DNA of 64,000 bases from Campylobacterota bacterium (GCA_020633995.1 JACKCO010000003.1:664522-728521), one strand, 5' to 3'; shown: positions 17,082-26,797, numbered from the stretch's first letter. Made by a program: numbers and translations. Notes: generated from the sequence alone by a model not told the origin.

Positions 17082-18370
17082 TGAGGACCGGATCGCAGTT
17101 AGTCAAGCCCAAAGTTGCCTTGCTAACACTCAAAAACTCTTACGTGTATGGTGGCGTACTTTCACTTGTTAAAACAGCATATCAATTTTGCGAAAACTAT
17201 TTTGAGCCGACAGTATTTTGTTTGGGTTTTGACCAAGAGATCTCGACAAGCCTTCGTCGGTTGAAGTTTTCATCGTCTACAAGACGTACACGTTATTTTG
17301 ATATGAATTGTATTGAGGTTGGTGCTCGCTGGGCTTTTTGGGAGCCGGGTCATTACGCATATACTCGTCCGTATTGGCATGAACTGCTCAATGACTATGA
17401 ATATTGTTTTGCCATTAGTGGTACGGCGATAGCAGGACATCCTTTTTTGCAACTTGATAAAAAATATTTATTGTGGCTAGCTACGCCATACGACCATGAT
17501 CGGTTTGCACGTGTTGCGGCCATGAAGGGTGTGAGAAAGCTTATTGATAGTCTTGCACACAAAAAGATGTTAGGGATAGAGCGGAATGTTCTTGAAAGTG
17601 CCAGTTTTACGCTTGCTACGAGTGAGTATGCAAAAAATGCCTTTCATCATTTAGCAGCGAGACATAGGGGGGCAATTGCCCGATGTGGATATCCGATTAA
17701 ACAAAATAGTTTTTTTGTGTACAAAGAAAAAACATTTCAAGGAAATGTTTTGCTTGCCGTTGGGCGGTTTAGTGATCCTCGAAAAAATATTACGATGCTT
17801 TTGACGGCGTTTGAAAATATTTATACAAAGATGCCAGACGCCGTGTTGTATGTGGTTGGTGACAGGCCTGCAGAAGATGTTTTACGACCATTTAAAAATT
17901 TCTCTTCTTTTAAACATGTTCATTTTACTGGACGCGTGAGCGATCAAGAGCGTAATCAACTGTATGAAAAAGCTTCGGTTTTACTGATTACATCGCATCA
18001 GGAGGGACTTGGAATTGTTGGTCTTGAGGCATTATCACATGGAATTCCAGTTGTTTCTACCGACTGTGGCGGTACTCGTGATTTTGTTCATGATGACCAA
18101 ACGGGTTATCTGGTTGCGGTAAATGATGTGCAAGCCATGTCTGATTCTGTTATTACTGTTTTGTCTAATCAAGCTTTGTACACTAAGCTTTCTCTGAATG
18201 GGCAGATGCTCGTGCGTAGTGAATTTTCCTATTCCATGGTTCATGCGATTATGAAAGAAGCGTTTGTTCAGACATATCCAGAGCTTGAGCAATGGTTTGC
18301 TTTTTGTGATGGTGGAGTTGATGCTTTAGAAAAAGTTATGCGCTATGAGCAGCGCCATAATACTCTATGA
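17081..18370 (+). CDS. Glycosyltransferase family 4
   Basis: GT-B glycosyltransferase of about 429 aa. The donor-binding domain includes LLAVGRFSDPRKNITMLLTAF, VLYVVGDRP, VHFTGRVSDQERNQLY and the EX7E-type EGLGIVGLEALSHGIPVVST. GTG at 17081 is preferred over GTG at 17072 because AAAAGGAG at 17065-17072 is eight bases before the former. The N-terminal part (YVYGGVLSLVKTAYQF) fits an acceptor domain. About 60 residues beyond the usual C-terminal helix are unassigned. The stop overlaps the next ATG by four bases. Sugar specificity cannot be deduced. Confidence 0.9.
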   Translation: MRTGSQLVKPKVALLTLKNSYVYGGVLSLVKTAYQFCENYFEPTVFCLGFDQEISTSLRRLKFSSSTRRTRYFDMNCIEVGARWAFWEPGHYAYTRPYWHELLNDYEYCFAISGTAIAGHPFLQLDKKYLLWLATPYDHDRFARVAAMKGVRKLIDSLAHKKMLGIERNVLESASFTLATSEYAKNAFHHLAARHRGAIARCGYPIKQNSFFVYKEKTFQGNVLLAVGRFSDPRKNITMLLTAFENIYTKMPDAVLYVVGDRPAEDVLRPFKNFSSFKHVHFTGRVSDQERNQLYEKASVLLITSHQEGLGIVGLEALSHGIPVVSTDCGGTRDFVHDDQTGYLVAVNDVQAMSDSVITVLSNQALYTKLSLNGQMLVRSEFSYSMVHAIMKEAFVQTYPELEQWFAFCDGGVDALEKVMRYEQRHNTL

Positions 18371-19530
18371 AAGTACTTGTTATTAGCCACACTTATATTG
18401 CGTCAGTTAATCGCGAAAAATGGTTAACGCTTGCACGTTTGTACTGCGACGTATTTATAACGGTTATTTATCCAAAAAAATGGTTGGGAACGCTTCGATC
18501 GTATGATGTTGAGACCGAATCGTTTTATGGATTGAAGAATTGTAGATTTGTAGCACTTGATGTGTATTATGCGGGTAATGAAAGTAGGTATTTTTATAAG
18601 CCGATTAGTTTTTTTACTCTGCTTAAAGAGATTGCCCCTGATGTTGCGCACGTTGAGCAGGGTGACTGTTCGCTTGCTTACCTGCAGACAATATTTTTTT
18701 TAAAAATATTGTCGATTCAATCCAGCTGTGTTTTTTTTACATGGATCAATTGGAAGCCCAAGGTAAATCTGGGGTACCGTATTTTTTGGCAATATGTTCA
18801 AAAAATTAATCGTTTTTTTTCTGAAGGCGCAATCACCGGCAATTGCAGTGCGCAGAAGCTTTTGCGCGAGCAGGGGTTTAAACAGCCAGTAAAAACGTTA
18901 CCGCAGCTTGGTGTTGATTGTGCATTATTCAAGCCAGCTCAAAAAATAGATACACGAATAAAAAAAATAATATTTGTTGGACGCTTTATTCGTGAAAAAG
19001 GAATTTTTTTATTGGCTCACGTATTTGGAAAACTCATACAGGATAATCGTGATTGGAGACTTGTATTTGTTGGGACGGGAGCAGACAAGTGCGATCTGGT
19101 CAGTGCATTGCAGGAATGGGGTATAAGTGAATACGTTCAGCTAGAAAAGCCAATGAGTCATGAGCTGGTGGCTCCCTTAATTGCTCAAGCTGAAATCTTA
19201 GTTTTACCTTCGTATGATACGCCTGAATGGAAGGAGCAATTTGGTCATGTCTTGATTGAGGCTATGGCATGCAGGGTTGCAGTTCTTGCAAGTGATGCGG
19301 GCGATATACCCGCTGTTGTAGGGGATGCCGGACTTATTTTTCAACAAAAAAATGAACAATCTTTACTTGCACAATTAAAAACTTTAATGCAAGATGAGGC
19401 TTTAAGAGAGTCGCTTAAGCAAAGGGGCTATCAGAGAGTGATTCAGCATTACTCACATGAAAAAATTGCCAGATCAACATACGCTTTTTGGCAATTGTTA
19501 TTAGAAAAAAGGTTAGAGAGGAAGTCATGA
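18367..19530 (+). CDS. Glycosyltransferase family 4
   Basis: GT-B glycosyltransferase of 387 aa in the same operon. Visible C-terminal motifs are KIIFVGRFIREKGIFLLAHV, LVFVGTGAD and the EX7E-like EQFGHVLIEAMACRVAVLAS, then AGDIPAVVGDAGLIF. The N-terminus (MKVLVISHTYIASVNREKW) is a typical start of this fold. It overlaps the upstream gene by four bases at ATGA and overlaps the start of the UDP-glucose dehydrogenase gene in the same way. Runs of Lys/Phe encoded by A/T homopolymers are frequent here, so this part of the operon is slightly more AT-rich than the 5' part. Confidence 0.9.
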   Translation: MKVLVISHTYIASVNREKWLTLARLYCDVFITVIYPKKWLGTLRSYDVETESFYGLKNCRFVALDVYYAGNESRYFYKPISFFTLLKEIAPDVAHVEQGDCSLAYLQTIFFLKILSIQSSCVFFTWINWKPKVNLGYRIFWQYVQKINRFFSEGAITGNCSAQKLLREQGFKQPVKTLPQLGVDCALFKPAQKIDTRIKKIIFVGRFIREKGIFLLAHVFGKLIQDNRDWRLVFVGTGADKCDLVSALQEWGISEYVQLEKPMSHELVAPLIAQAEILVLPSYDTPEWKEQFGHVLIEAMACRVAVLASDAGDIPAVVGDAGLIFQQKNEQSLLAQLKTLMQDEALRESLKQRGYQRVIQHYSHEKIARSTYAFWQLLLEKRLERKS

Positions 19531-20933
19531 AAAAACTTATGGTGATTGGTGGTGGCTATGTTGGTCTTGTAACGGCCGCCTGTTTTTCTCGTAAAGATAA
19601 TCAAGTCATTCTTGTCGAAAACAATCCTGAAAAATTTGAACTGCTTAAGCAAGGAAAAGTTCCCTTTTATGAACCGGGTTTAGATGCTTTGGTGTATGAA
19701 GGGATACAAAAAGAGTCGCTTGTTTTTGTTGATAATATTGCTCAAGCTATGGAGCACAAACCTGAAATTATTTTCTCATGTGTTGGAACCCCTTCTCAAA
19801 GTGATGGTGCTGCTGATTTAACATATGTTTTTAGTGCGGCAAAAGAGATTGGTAAGCATTTAGATTTTTATGCTGTTGTTGTTAATAAATCTACAGCACC
19901 GGTTGGAACGGTAAGAAAAATTAAAGAAGTGATCGCAGCAGAACTGGAAAAACGGGGAAGTAGCCAAGCATTTGATGTAGCCTCAAATCCTGAGTTCTTA
20001 CGGGAAGGAAGTGCTGTTAATGATTTCTTTATTCCGGATAGAGTAATTGTTGGCGTGGAGTCAGATCAGGCGTTGCAGACGTTGTGGATGTTGTACAAGC
20101 CTTTCTGCCAGGAACACGATCAATTTATTGATATGGCTGTTGAGTCAGCAGAGCTTACTAAGTATGCATCAAATGCCATGCTTGCATTGCGTATTAGCTT
20201 TATGAACCAGCTTGCACTGCTTGCAGATAAAACTGGTGCAGACATTCAAGCGGTAGAAACAGGAATGGGAAGTGATAAGCGTATTGGAAAACAATTTTTG
20301 CGAGCTGGCATTGGTTATGGAGGCAGTTGTTTTCCCAAAGATGTAAAAGCGCTTATCCATATGGGGAAAGAAAATAATCAGCCTATGACGCTTATGCAAG
20401 AGGCGGATTGTGCTAATGAGTTGCAAAGAAATATTTTTGTTGAAAAAATTCTTGCGTACTATGCAAATGATATTAAAGGTAAGCGAATTGGTATATGGGG
20501 GTTAACATTTAAACCGCATACCGATGATATTCGTTGTGCTCCCGCCATCGATATTATTCGTAAATTATTAGATCTTGGTGCCGAAATTATTGTGTATGAT
20601 CCGGCTGGGATGCGCCATATAGAAAATATTTTTGGCAAGCAGCTGACCTATGCTACAAATGCGTTACAGGTGCTTGTGTATGCTCATTCACTTGCTTTGT
20701 TGACTGAATGGGAAGAGTTTTTGGCATTTAATGAAACAGAATTTGTCATGCTTAAAGACAGGGTTATTTTTGACGGACGTAACTGCCTTGATGCTGATCG
20801 TGTTAGAAAGGCCGGCGTCACATATCTTGCTTTAGGGAGACAGATGCTAACTGATGTAAGCAAAGATGGAGGGGATCGGTTACACATACAGACAGATACG
20901 GTATCGAATACGAGAAGCGAGGCAAGTCTATAA
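19527..20933 (+). CDS. ugd: UDP-glucose 6-dehydrogenase
   Basis: Oxidises UDP-glucose to UDP-glucuronate with two NAD+. Length is 468 aa from the ATG at 19527, chosen because AGAGAGGAAG lies directly upstream and because MKKLMVIGGGYVGLVTAACF is the normal N-terminus; longer in-frame starts overlap the upstream gene. The catalytic Cys is in GYGGSCFPKDVKAL, preceded by the family's SNPEFLREGSAV and the ELTKYASNAMLALRISFMNQ helix. The C-terminal domain has GIWGLTFKPHTDDIR. Product feeds the UDP-xylose synthase encoded at the start of the operon. Confidence 0.96.
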   Translation: MKKLMVIGGGYVGLVTAACFSRKDNQVILVENNPEKFELLKQGKVPFYEPGLDALVYEGIQKESLVFVDNIAQAMEHKPEIIFSCVGTPSQSDGAADLTYVFSAAKEIGKHLDFYAVVVNKSTAPVGTVRKIKEVIAAELEKRGSSQAFDVASNPEFLREGSAVNDFFIPDRVIVGVESDQALQTLWMLYKPFCQEHDQFIDMAVESAELTKYASNAMLALRISFMNQLALLADKTGADIQAVETGMGSDKRIGKQFLRAGIGYGGSCFPKDVKALIHMGKENNQPMTLMQEADCANELQRNIFVEKILAYYANDIKGKRIGIWGLTFKPHTDDIRCAPAIDIIRKLLDLGAEIIVYDPAGMRHIENIFGKQLTYATNALQVLVYAHSLALLTEWEEFLAFNETEFVMLKDRVIFDGRNCLDADRVRKAGVTYLALGRQMLTDVSKDGGDRLHIQTDTVSNTRSEASL

Positions 20934-20953
20934 TCATAAAAGATTGAGTTGCT

Positions 20954-22207
20954 ATGCAAACGATTCTTTATATCCATCATGGTAAAGGTATTGGAGGAGC
21001 AGGCTTAAGCCTGCTCTATCTTATTAAAGCTCTTGACAGAAAAAAGTTTCATCCGGTTGTTCTTTTTTTGTATCAATCATCAATCATAAAACTTTTCAAA
21101 GATGCTGGGATTGACGTTGTTGGCCCGATTGGTGTTGGTGATTTTCCGCATACCAGGATTTGGTCTTTTTCTTGGTATCACGCTCCTTATTTTTTGAAGG
21201 CGCTTAAAGATACGTTGTTAACACGTTATAGCCTAGCAGATAAGTGGTTAGATCTTGTTAAGCCTGATCTGGTACACCTTAATACGAGTTCATTGATAGC
21301 ATGGGCTGTTGTAGCTAGCCAAAAAAAGATTCCTGTTGTTTGGCACATACGTGAGCCTTTAGCTCATGGGTATCTGGGAATACGTAAAAGATTTATAGAA
21401 AAAGTTATAGCGCGTTATGCAGATTACATTATCCCCATTTCTCATACTGATGGTAAACCATGGTTAGGTTTGCAAAAGACATTTGTAACGCATAACGCCG
21501 TCGATGGTCGAACGTTTGACTATACTCGTTTTACAGCAAGCAAAATGCTCAAGCGATATGGAATAAAACAGGGTGATCCTGTTATTTTGTTTTTGGGGGG
21601 ATTGTCTGAACAAAAAGGAACACTAGAAATTCTTTTGATATTTCAGCAGCTCCTGAAAATTATGCCACAGGCAAAACTGTTGGTGGCTGGCTATTTTTCT
21701 ATGCAGAACGATGGTGGTCATTTGCGTATAATGCTGTCGCCCTTTGCTTGGTATAAACGGAGAGTACAGCGAGTCGTCGAACAGCTAGCAGAGTCGGTTG
21801 TTTTTTTGGGGGCAATTGAGAATGTTCCTGAGGTGATGGCTGCTAGTCGCGTTGTCGTTTTTCCCGCTAGTGTAGGACATTTTGCACGGCCAATTATAGA
21901 GGCTGGGTTTATGAAAAAGCCTGTCATTGCGTCAGCACTTGCTCCGCTTGATGAGCTTGTTCGAGATGGTTACACCGGCTTTCTTATTCCACCGTATAAG
22001 CAAAATCTGTGGGTTGAAAAGCTTGCGATGTTGTTGACCAACACTGCGGTTAGTGACCATATGGGACAATGTGCTTATGAGTTTTGTGTGCAGCGATTTC
22101 ACATGAATCACTATGTTAGAAAGATTGAAAGATTGTATCACGCTGCGTTAAAAAAAGAGGAAACACATAGCCAGGGGAGTGAGAAGTATGAAACCCCAAC
22201 AATTTAA
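20954..22207 (+). CDS. Glycosyltransferase family 4 with altered EX7E motif
   Basis: GT-B glycosyltransferase of 417 aa. The N-terminal domain shows HHGKGIGGAGLSLLYLIKAL, and the C-terminal domain has ILFLGGLSEQKGTLEILLIF, KLLVAGYF and VVVFPASVGHFARPIIEAG. In the last stretch the first Glu of the usual EX7E pair is Gly while the second is kept, which is seen in part of the family and may change donor handling. It follows ugd after 20 bases and overlaps the start of the next methyltransferase gene. Donor and acceptor are unknown. Confidence 0.88.
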   Translation: MQTILYIHHGKGIGGAGLSLLYLIKALDRKKFHPVVLFLYQSSIIKLFKDAGIDVVGPIGVGDFPHTRIWSFSWYHAPYFLKALKDTLLTRYSLADKWLDLVKPDLVHLNTSSLIAWAVVASQKKIPVVWHIREPLAHGYLGIRKRFIEKVIARYADYIIPISHTDGKPWLGLQKTFVTHNAVDGRTFDYTRFTASKMLKRYGIKQGDPVILFLGGLSEQKGTLEILLIFQQLLKIMPQAKLLVAGYFSMQNDGGHLRIMLSPFAWYKRRVQRVVEQLAESVVFLGAIENVPEVMAASRVVVFPASVGHFARPIIEAGFMKKPVIASALAPLDELVRDGYTGFLIPPYKQNLWVEKLAMLLTNTAVSDHMGQCAYEFCVQRFHMNHYVRKIERLYHAALKKEETHSQGSEKYETPTI

Positions 22208-23003
22208 AGAGCGGGTAAAAGATTATTGGAATCATGCAGCATGTGGTACAGAATTTATTGACCAGAGCAAGTACAGCAAAGAGTATTTTGAGGCTGTAGA
22301 AGATTTTCGTTATCTGATTGAACCAGAAATTTTTTCATTTGCACAATTTACCCGGTTTAGAGATAAAAAAGTTTTAGAGGTAGGGACTGGTGCCGGTTCA
22401 GACTTTTTACAGTGGGTACGTGCGGGCGCTCAAGCACATGGCATTGATTTAACGCAAGAATCAATTGACCATGTTCGTACCCGCCTTGCATTATATAATC
22501 TTGAAGCGCACGATGTACGTGTCGCAGATGCTGAAAGTCTACCGCATGAGGATAACACGTTTGATCTTGTTTATTCATGGGGAGTTATTCACCATTCACA
22601 TGATATTGAGCAGTGTTTAAGAGAAATTGTACGTGTTACAAAGCCAGGTGGTAAAATCAAGGTGATGGTGTACAACCGCCGTTCGCTGTTTGCATTTTAC
22701 CAGTATCTACGTTTTGGGGTGCTACGTGGGCGGCCATTTCAAAGTTTTCAAACTATTTTGTACAACCATCAGGAAAGTTACGGAACAAAGGCGTTGACAC
22801 GAAAAGAGCTCAAGGCTTTAGTGTCAAAATTTCCTGTTGCCTTACGCGCCCTTGATACGACTGTTTCAAACCATGATTTGTTGTATTACGCCTCGTCTCC
22901 AGTACAAGGATTTGCACGATTTTTGGCAACGCTGCTTGGTTGGCAGCGTGTTGGTTGGTTTATGCGGTTTGAGCTTGAGAAGTTATCATCTAGAGATTTA
23001 TGA
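22188..23003 (+). CDS. Class I SAM-dependent methyltransferase
   Basis: Protein of 271 aa. Motif I VLEVGTGAGSDFLQWVRAGA near residue 63, acidic residue in GIDLTQESI, and DNTFDLVYSWGVIHHSHDIE followed by RVTKPGGKIKVMVYNRRS are all classical. ATG at 22188 is preferred to the in-frame GTG at 22179 because GGGGAG at 22174-22179 gives an eight-base spacing. The C-terminal 80 residues are not typical of small methyltransferases and may bind the acceptor. It overlaps the ABC exporter gene by four bases. Likely modifies a glycan or lipid carrier before export, by context only. Confidence 0.87.
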   Translation: MKPQQFKERVKDYWNHAACGTEFIDQSKYSKEYFEAVEDFRYLIEPEIFSFAQFTRFRDKKVLEVGTGAGSDFLQWVRAGAQAHGIDLTQESIDHVRTRLALYNLEAHDVRVADAESLPHEDNTFDLVYSWGVIHHSHDIEQCLREIVRVTKPGGKIKVMVYNRRSLFAFYQYLRFGVLRGRPFQSFQTILYNHQESYGTKALTRKELKALVSKFPVALRALDTTVSNHDLLYYASSPVQGFARFLATLLGWQRVGWFMRFELEKLSSRDL

Positions 23004-24757
23004 ATTTAATCCACCAAATTTATACACTTTTATCAAAGCGTGATCGTCTTGTCGTACTGGGACTATTGGGGATATCATTTTTGGTATCACTTATTGAGAT
23101 GGCCAGTATAACAGGTGTTATGGCTTTCATCTCTTTAGCAACACGATTTGATGTTGTTGAACAAAATAAGTACTATGTCTGGGGACGTGACATACTTGGC
23201 AGCCAAGGACCATTTGATTTTTTTCTTGTAACAGGATTTTTGCTGATTGCTTTTTACCTACTGCGTAGTGTGCTTAATGTGGCGCTTGTTTTTGTCATAA
23301 CACGTTTTTCGTTTGCCAAGCACTATGATTTTTCAACAAGATTTTTCCAACATTTTTTATCAATGAACACGGGAGAAGTAGTCAGGCAAAATTCAGCAGC
23401 AATTAGTTCAATGATTTTTCATGCATCTGTTTGCTTTACCTATATTTTATCGTCGTTATTAATTGTATGCGCAGAAGTTCTGACGATTTTGTCCGTTTAT
23501 GGCATGCTTGTTTACATCAACTGGAAAATGACTGTTTTGTTAACAATCTTGTTAGCGGCACAGAGTGGTATTTTGATTTTTCTGTTTTCTAGGAGTATAA
23601 AAAAGGCTGGTAATAAAAGTCACATACACTCGGTACAAACGCAGAAGATTTTTAATGAGTCATTTGGTAATTTCAAGCTCATTCGCCTGTTGAGTAACCA
23701 AGACTTTATGACAGAAAAATTTAATGAATCAATGCTTGGGTACTCGCGAGCAAATGCGTTGAACGCGACATTGCAAGCATGTCCTCGGTTTGTGCTTGAA
23801 GGGATGGGGTGCACCATCTTGCTTGCTATTATTATTTACTTCATTTGCTATCGACATGATCATCATGCCATGATGCCCATAGTATCTATGTATTCGCTAG
23901 CATTTTATCGATTTTTGCCATCAGTTAACAAGATTCTTGCATGTGTGAATCAGGTCTTTTTTTCGCGGCCAGCGGTAGACAAAATTAACGATTATGTTGC
24001 ATGCAAAACAGAGCAGTTGGGCGATGAGCAGATTGAGTTTAAGAACCAGATAGCATTGCAAGATATTTCATTTGCGTATCCAGGCAGAACACCTGTCTTA
24101 AGCACTATTTCACTAGAAATTACCAAGGGTGAGCACGTTGCAATTATTGGTTCAAGTGGCGGGGGCAAAAGCACCTTGCTTGATCTGATGATGGGGGTAC
24201 ACTGCCTTGAGCATGGAAAAATTCTGATTGATGGGAAAGAGCTTACACCAGGTAACTTAAAAGCATGGCGCAAAAAAATTGGTTATATTCCGCAAGCCAT
24301 CTACTTATTTGATGGAACAGTTGCGCAAAATGTTGTCTTTGGCCGAGCGTACGACCAAGCCCGGGTTGTACAGTGTTTAAGGGAAGCGCATATCTATGAG
24401 TATCTTCAAACACTCGAAGGTATTCAAACTCAACTTGGTGAAGGTGGTGTCAAATTGAGTGGTGGACAAAAACAGCGCATTGCTATTGCTCGTGCGTTGT
24501 ATGGTAATCCTGAGTTATTAATTCTTGATGAAGCGACCTCAGCGCTCGACAGTCAGACTGAGGCTGCGGTTATGCGTGATATTTATCAGGAAAATCAAAA
24601 TAAGACGATGATCATTGTTGCTCATCGACTTTCAACTGTTGCTCGGTGCGACAAAATTTATGAGCTTGATGGCAATGGGATACGTTGTGTGTCTTACGAT
24701 CAGCTTGAGAATGTTTCACGCAGTTATGAAGAAGAGCATAAACAAACCTTACCCTGA
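23000..24757 (+). CDS. ABC exporter, fused permease and ATPase (MsbA-like)
   Basis: Protein of 585 aa with an N-terminal six-helix type IV ABC exporter domain (about residues 15-320) and a C-terminal ATPase. ATPase motifs: Walker A GSSGGGKSTLL, Q-loop GYIPQAIYLFDGT, signature LSGGQKQR, Walker B LLILDEATSALD and the switch His in IVAHRLSTV. A homodimer would export a lipid-linked glycan or lipid across the inner membrane. It is the last gene of the polysaccharide operon, and its start overlaps the methyltransferase stop, which makes export of the product of this cluster the natural hypothesis. murE ends four bases away on the other strand. Confidence 0.92.
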   Translation: MNLIHQIYTLLSKRDRLVVLGLLGISFLVSLIEMASITGVMAFISLATRFDVVEQNKYYVWGRDILGSQGPFDFFLVTGFLLIAFYLLRSVLNVALVFVITRFSFAKHYDFSTRFFQHFLSMNTGEVVRQNSAAISSMIFHASVCFTYILSSLLIVCAEVLTILSVYGMLVYINWKMTVLLTILLAAQSGILIFLFSRSIKKAGNKSHIHSVQTQKIFNESFGNFKLIRLLSNQDFMTEKFNESMLGYSRANALNATLQACPRFVLEGMGCTILLAIIIYFICYRHDHHAMMPIVSMYSLAFYRFLPSVNKILACVNQVFFSRPAVDKINDYVACKTEQLGDEQIEFKNQIALQDISFAYPGRTPVLSTISLEITKGEHVAIIGSSGGGKSTLLDLMMGVHCLEHGKILIDGKELTPGNLKAWRKKIGYIPQAIYLFDGTVAQNVVFGRAYDQARVVQCLREAHIYEYLQTLEGIQTQLGEGGVKLSGGQKQRIAIARALYGNPELLILDEATSALDSQTEAAVMRDIYQENQNKTMIIVAHRLSTVARCDKIYELDGNGIRCVSYDQLENVSRSYEEEHKQTLP

Positions 24758-24761
24758 CCGA

Positions 24762-26228
24762 TCAATAGCGTCGAATATTTTCAATATCGCTGAAATATTT
24801 TTTTTCACCATTGATAAGGTAATGTGTCTCATGCCCCTTGCCGAGTAGCGTGATGATTGAGCCTTCTGTAGCAAGACTTGCTGCTTGCGCGATTGCTTCT
24901 GCGCGGTTAAGAATAGTAGTTACTCGATCCTGATTATTGATGCCTTGCAAAATATCACGGGCTATGGATTCTCGGTTTTCTGTCCGAGGATTATCGTCAG
25001 TGATAATAATATGGTCAGCATATTTTTCGGCAAGCATGCCCATCATTGGTCGCTTGCTTGTATCTCGATCACCACCGCAACCAAAAACAACAATTAAATT
25101 ATGAGTGAATGGGCGCAGTGTTTTGAGTACTTGTTCCATTGCACCCGGTGAATGAGCAAAGTCAACAAAAGCATATACACCATTTTTAAGTTGATGGGGT
25201 TGAAGCCTGCCTGGTACGCCTGGAAATGACGTAAGAGCTTGAGAAATGCTTTGTTCAGGCAAGCCCAGTTGTTTGCAGGTCAGACTTGCCATAGTTATGT
25301 TTTGGGCGTTGAAAAGGCCAAAAAGTGTTGAAGTTGCCAGCTGCCATGTTTGGCCAAGTTGTAGCGTTATCCCTGCTAGTGTGTTATTTGTGATGGTAAA
25401 GTGGTGGTATCCATCATTGTCTGGAGCACCTTGTTTAAATGAGATGACCTGTCTATGTAGTTTTTTTGCATGTATGCCTGCTTGAGATCCCCAGGTATCA
25501 TCGTTGTTGATAATAATTTTGCCATCTTTTTTAACCTGATCAAAGAGCTTAAGTTTTGCTGCAAAATATTGCTCCATCGAGTTATAGAAATCCATATGTT
25601 CTGATGATAGGTTTGTAAAACCAACAACATCAAATTCAACTCCATAGACACGATCTAAACTAAGTGCGTGTGATGATACTTCCATGACGACATATTCAAC
25701 CTGCTGTTTAACACATTCAGCAAAGAATATATGTAAGTAGTCACTGTTTGGTGTTGTCAGCGTACTTGCCTGTGCCTGATTAAGTATTTTGTTACAGACC
25801 CCGCCAATCAGTGCAGTTTTGTGGCCGGTTTGTTTAAGGATGTGTTCGATTAAAAACGTAGTACTGGTTTTTCCCTTAGTGCCGGTAATGCCTATGATTT
25901 TTAATTTTTTTGCCGGGAAATTAGCAGCCTGTGCCGATGCATGTGCCAGCTCTTGCCGTATATTCTTTGACGTTGCCAGCGTCGCGCCAAATTGTTTGCA
26001 AAGGTCTAATAGGCTCTGGTCAACATTATTTTCTTCGATAACTATTTTTTTTGCACCACGTTCAAGCGCATCATGGATATATTTTTTGCCTTCCTGTTTG
26101 TGACCGGTAATAGCAAAAAAAGTTGAGCCCGTGCCAACCTTTTGTGAGTGACAAGTAACGGTGTATATTTCAGATAAAAGGTTATTTTGCATTTTTGAAA
26201 GTTCGTGTTTTATGTTACTAAAAGACAT
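24762..26228 (-). CDS. murE: UDP-MurNAc-tripeptide ligase, meso-DAP type
   Basis: ATP-dependent cytoplasmic ligase that adds the third residue to the peptidoglycan stem peptide. 488 aa is normal. The ATP loop GTKGKTST is at residues 116-123; the substrate-binding TTPNSDYLHI, SSHALSLDRVYG and the carbamylated-Lys region KLKLFDQ follow. The DNPRTENRES segment near residue 405 matches the DNPR signature of enzymes that add meso-diaminopimelate rather than lysine. No other mur genes are nearby, so it is separated from a canonical dcw cluster. It converges with the ABC exporter gene without a visible terminator. Confidence 0.95.
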   Translation of the reverse strand: MSFSNIKHELSKMQNNLLSEIYTVTCHSQKVGTGSTFFAITGHKQEGKKYIHDALERGAKKIVIEENNVDQSLLDLCKQFGATLATSKNIRQELAHASAQAANFPAKKLKIIGITGTKGKTSTTFLIEHILKQTGHKTALIGGVCNKILNQAQASTLTTPNSDYLHIFFAECVKQQVEYVVMEVSSHALSLDRVYGVEFDVVGFTNLSSEHMDFYNSMEQYFAAKLKLFDQVKKDGKIIINNDDTWGSQAGIHAKKLHRQVISFKQGAPDNDGYHHFTITNNTLAGITLQLGQTWQLATSTLFGLFNAQNITMASLTCKQLGLPEQSISQALTSFPGVPGRLQPHQLKNGVYAFVDFAHSPGAMEQVLKTLRPFTHNLIVVFGCGGDRDTSKRPMMGMLAEKYADHIIITDDNPRTENRESIARDILQGINNQDRVTTILNRAEAIAQAASLATEGSIITLLGKGHETHYLINGEKKYFSDIENIRRY

Positions 26229-26797
26229 TAGATGATCCTACCAAAGGTTAGCCTATCTGCCAACAGCTTAGGTATTATGTATATTTATAGCCAGTGTGTT
26301 TCTTGTCGCTCTTTTTAATGTTATGTAAATATATTGGTTATGCTTACTGGTAGATCATATTTGTTATTGTTTTAAAGTGATACAGTTTGGTTTTTTATTT
26401 CTACGCGGTATATTCTTTTCAGCTTTTGACTACTTACTCACATTAATGTGAGTAAGTAGTCTTTGTTTTTATGATTTACGTTTCAGGCAGAGGGTTTATA
26501 GGAAATACATACAAAAAAACAGTTTCAGTTTGAATAAAGAAAAAGAATAAATGATGTTTTAGTAAAATAAGGACAAAAAATAGTTAATAAGGCCTTTAGA
26601 AGAGTATTTTTGTATTGTGTGATTTTTTTTATTTGAGATGTTTTTTTTCTGTTTATATAAAATTGATAAAGTCAAATGATAGTTATCTGAAATTATCAAT
26701 TTTTGTTTTGTTAACATGGGGGGCGCTTTACTATTTCGTCTTTTTTTAATAAGGTACACTTTAAAATTCGTGTTTTTTACTGTGTAAATTTGAGCAT
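26229..26797. other. 569-base AT-rich intergenic region with an orphan terminator
   Basis: It lies between the divergent murE and the 26798 gene. I find no convincing protein frame: a short minus-strand frame at 26559-26759 is low-complexity Lys/Asn/Ile-rich and has no ribosome site. The only clear structure is the perfect palindrome at 26428-26461. The plus-strand segment upstream of that palindrome (26229-26427) could encode a small RNA, but no family was recognised. Confidence 0.5.
26428..26470 (+). terminator. Perfect 34-bp palindrome followed by a T-rich run
   Basis: GACTACTTACTCACATT at 26428-26444 is followed directly by its exact complement to 26461, then TTTGTTTTT. This has the form of a Rho-independent terminator for plus-strand transcription, yet no plus-strand gene lies upstream of it after the murE start. 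It could equally be a large operator. Confidence 0.6.

Noticed and set aside
26559..26759. 66-codon minus-strand frame in the gap before the 26798 gene
   Set aside because: Low-complexity Lys/Asn/Ile composition expected of AT-rich non-coding DNA, and no ribosome site.
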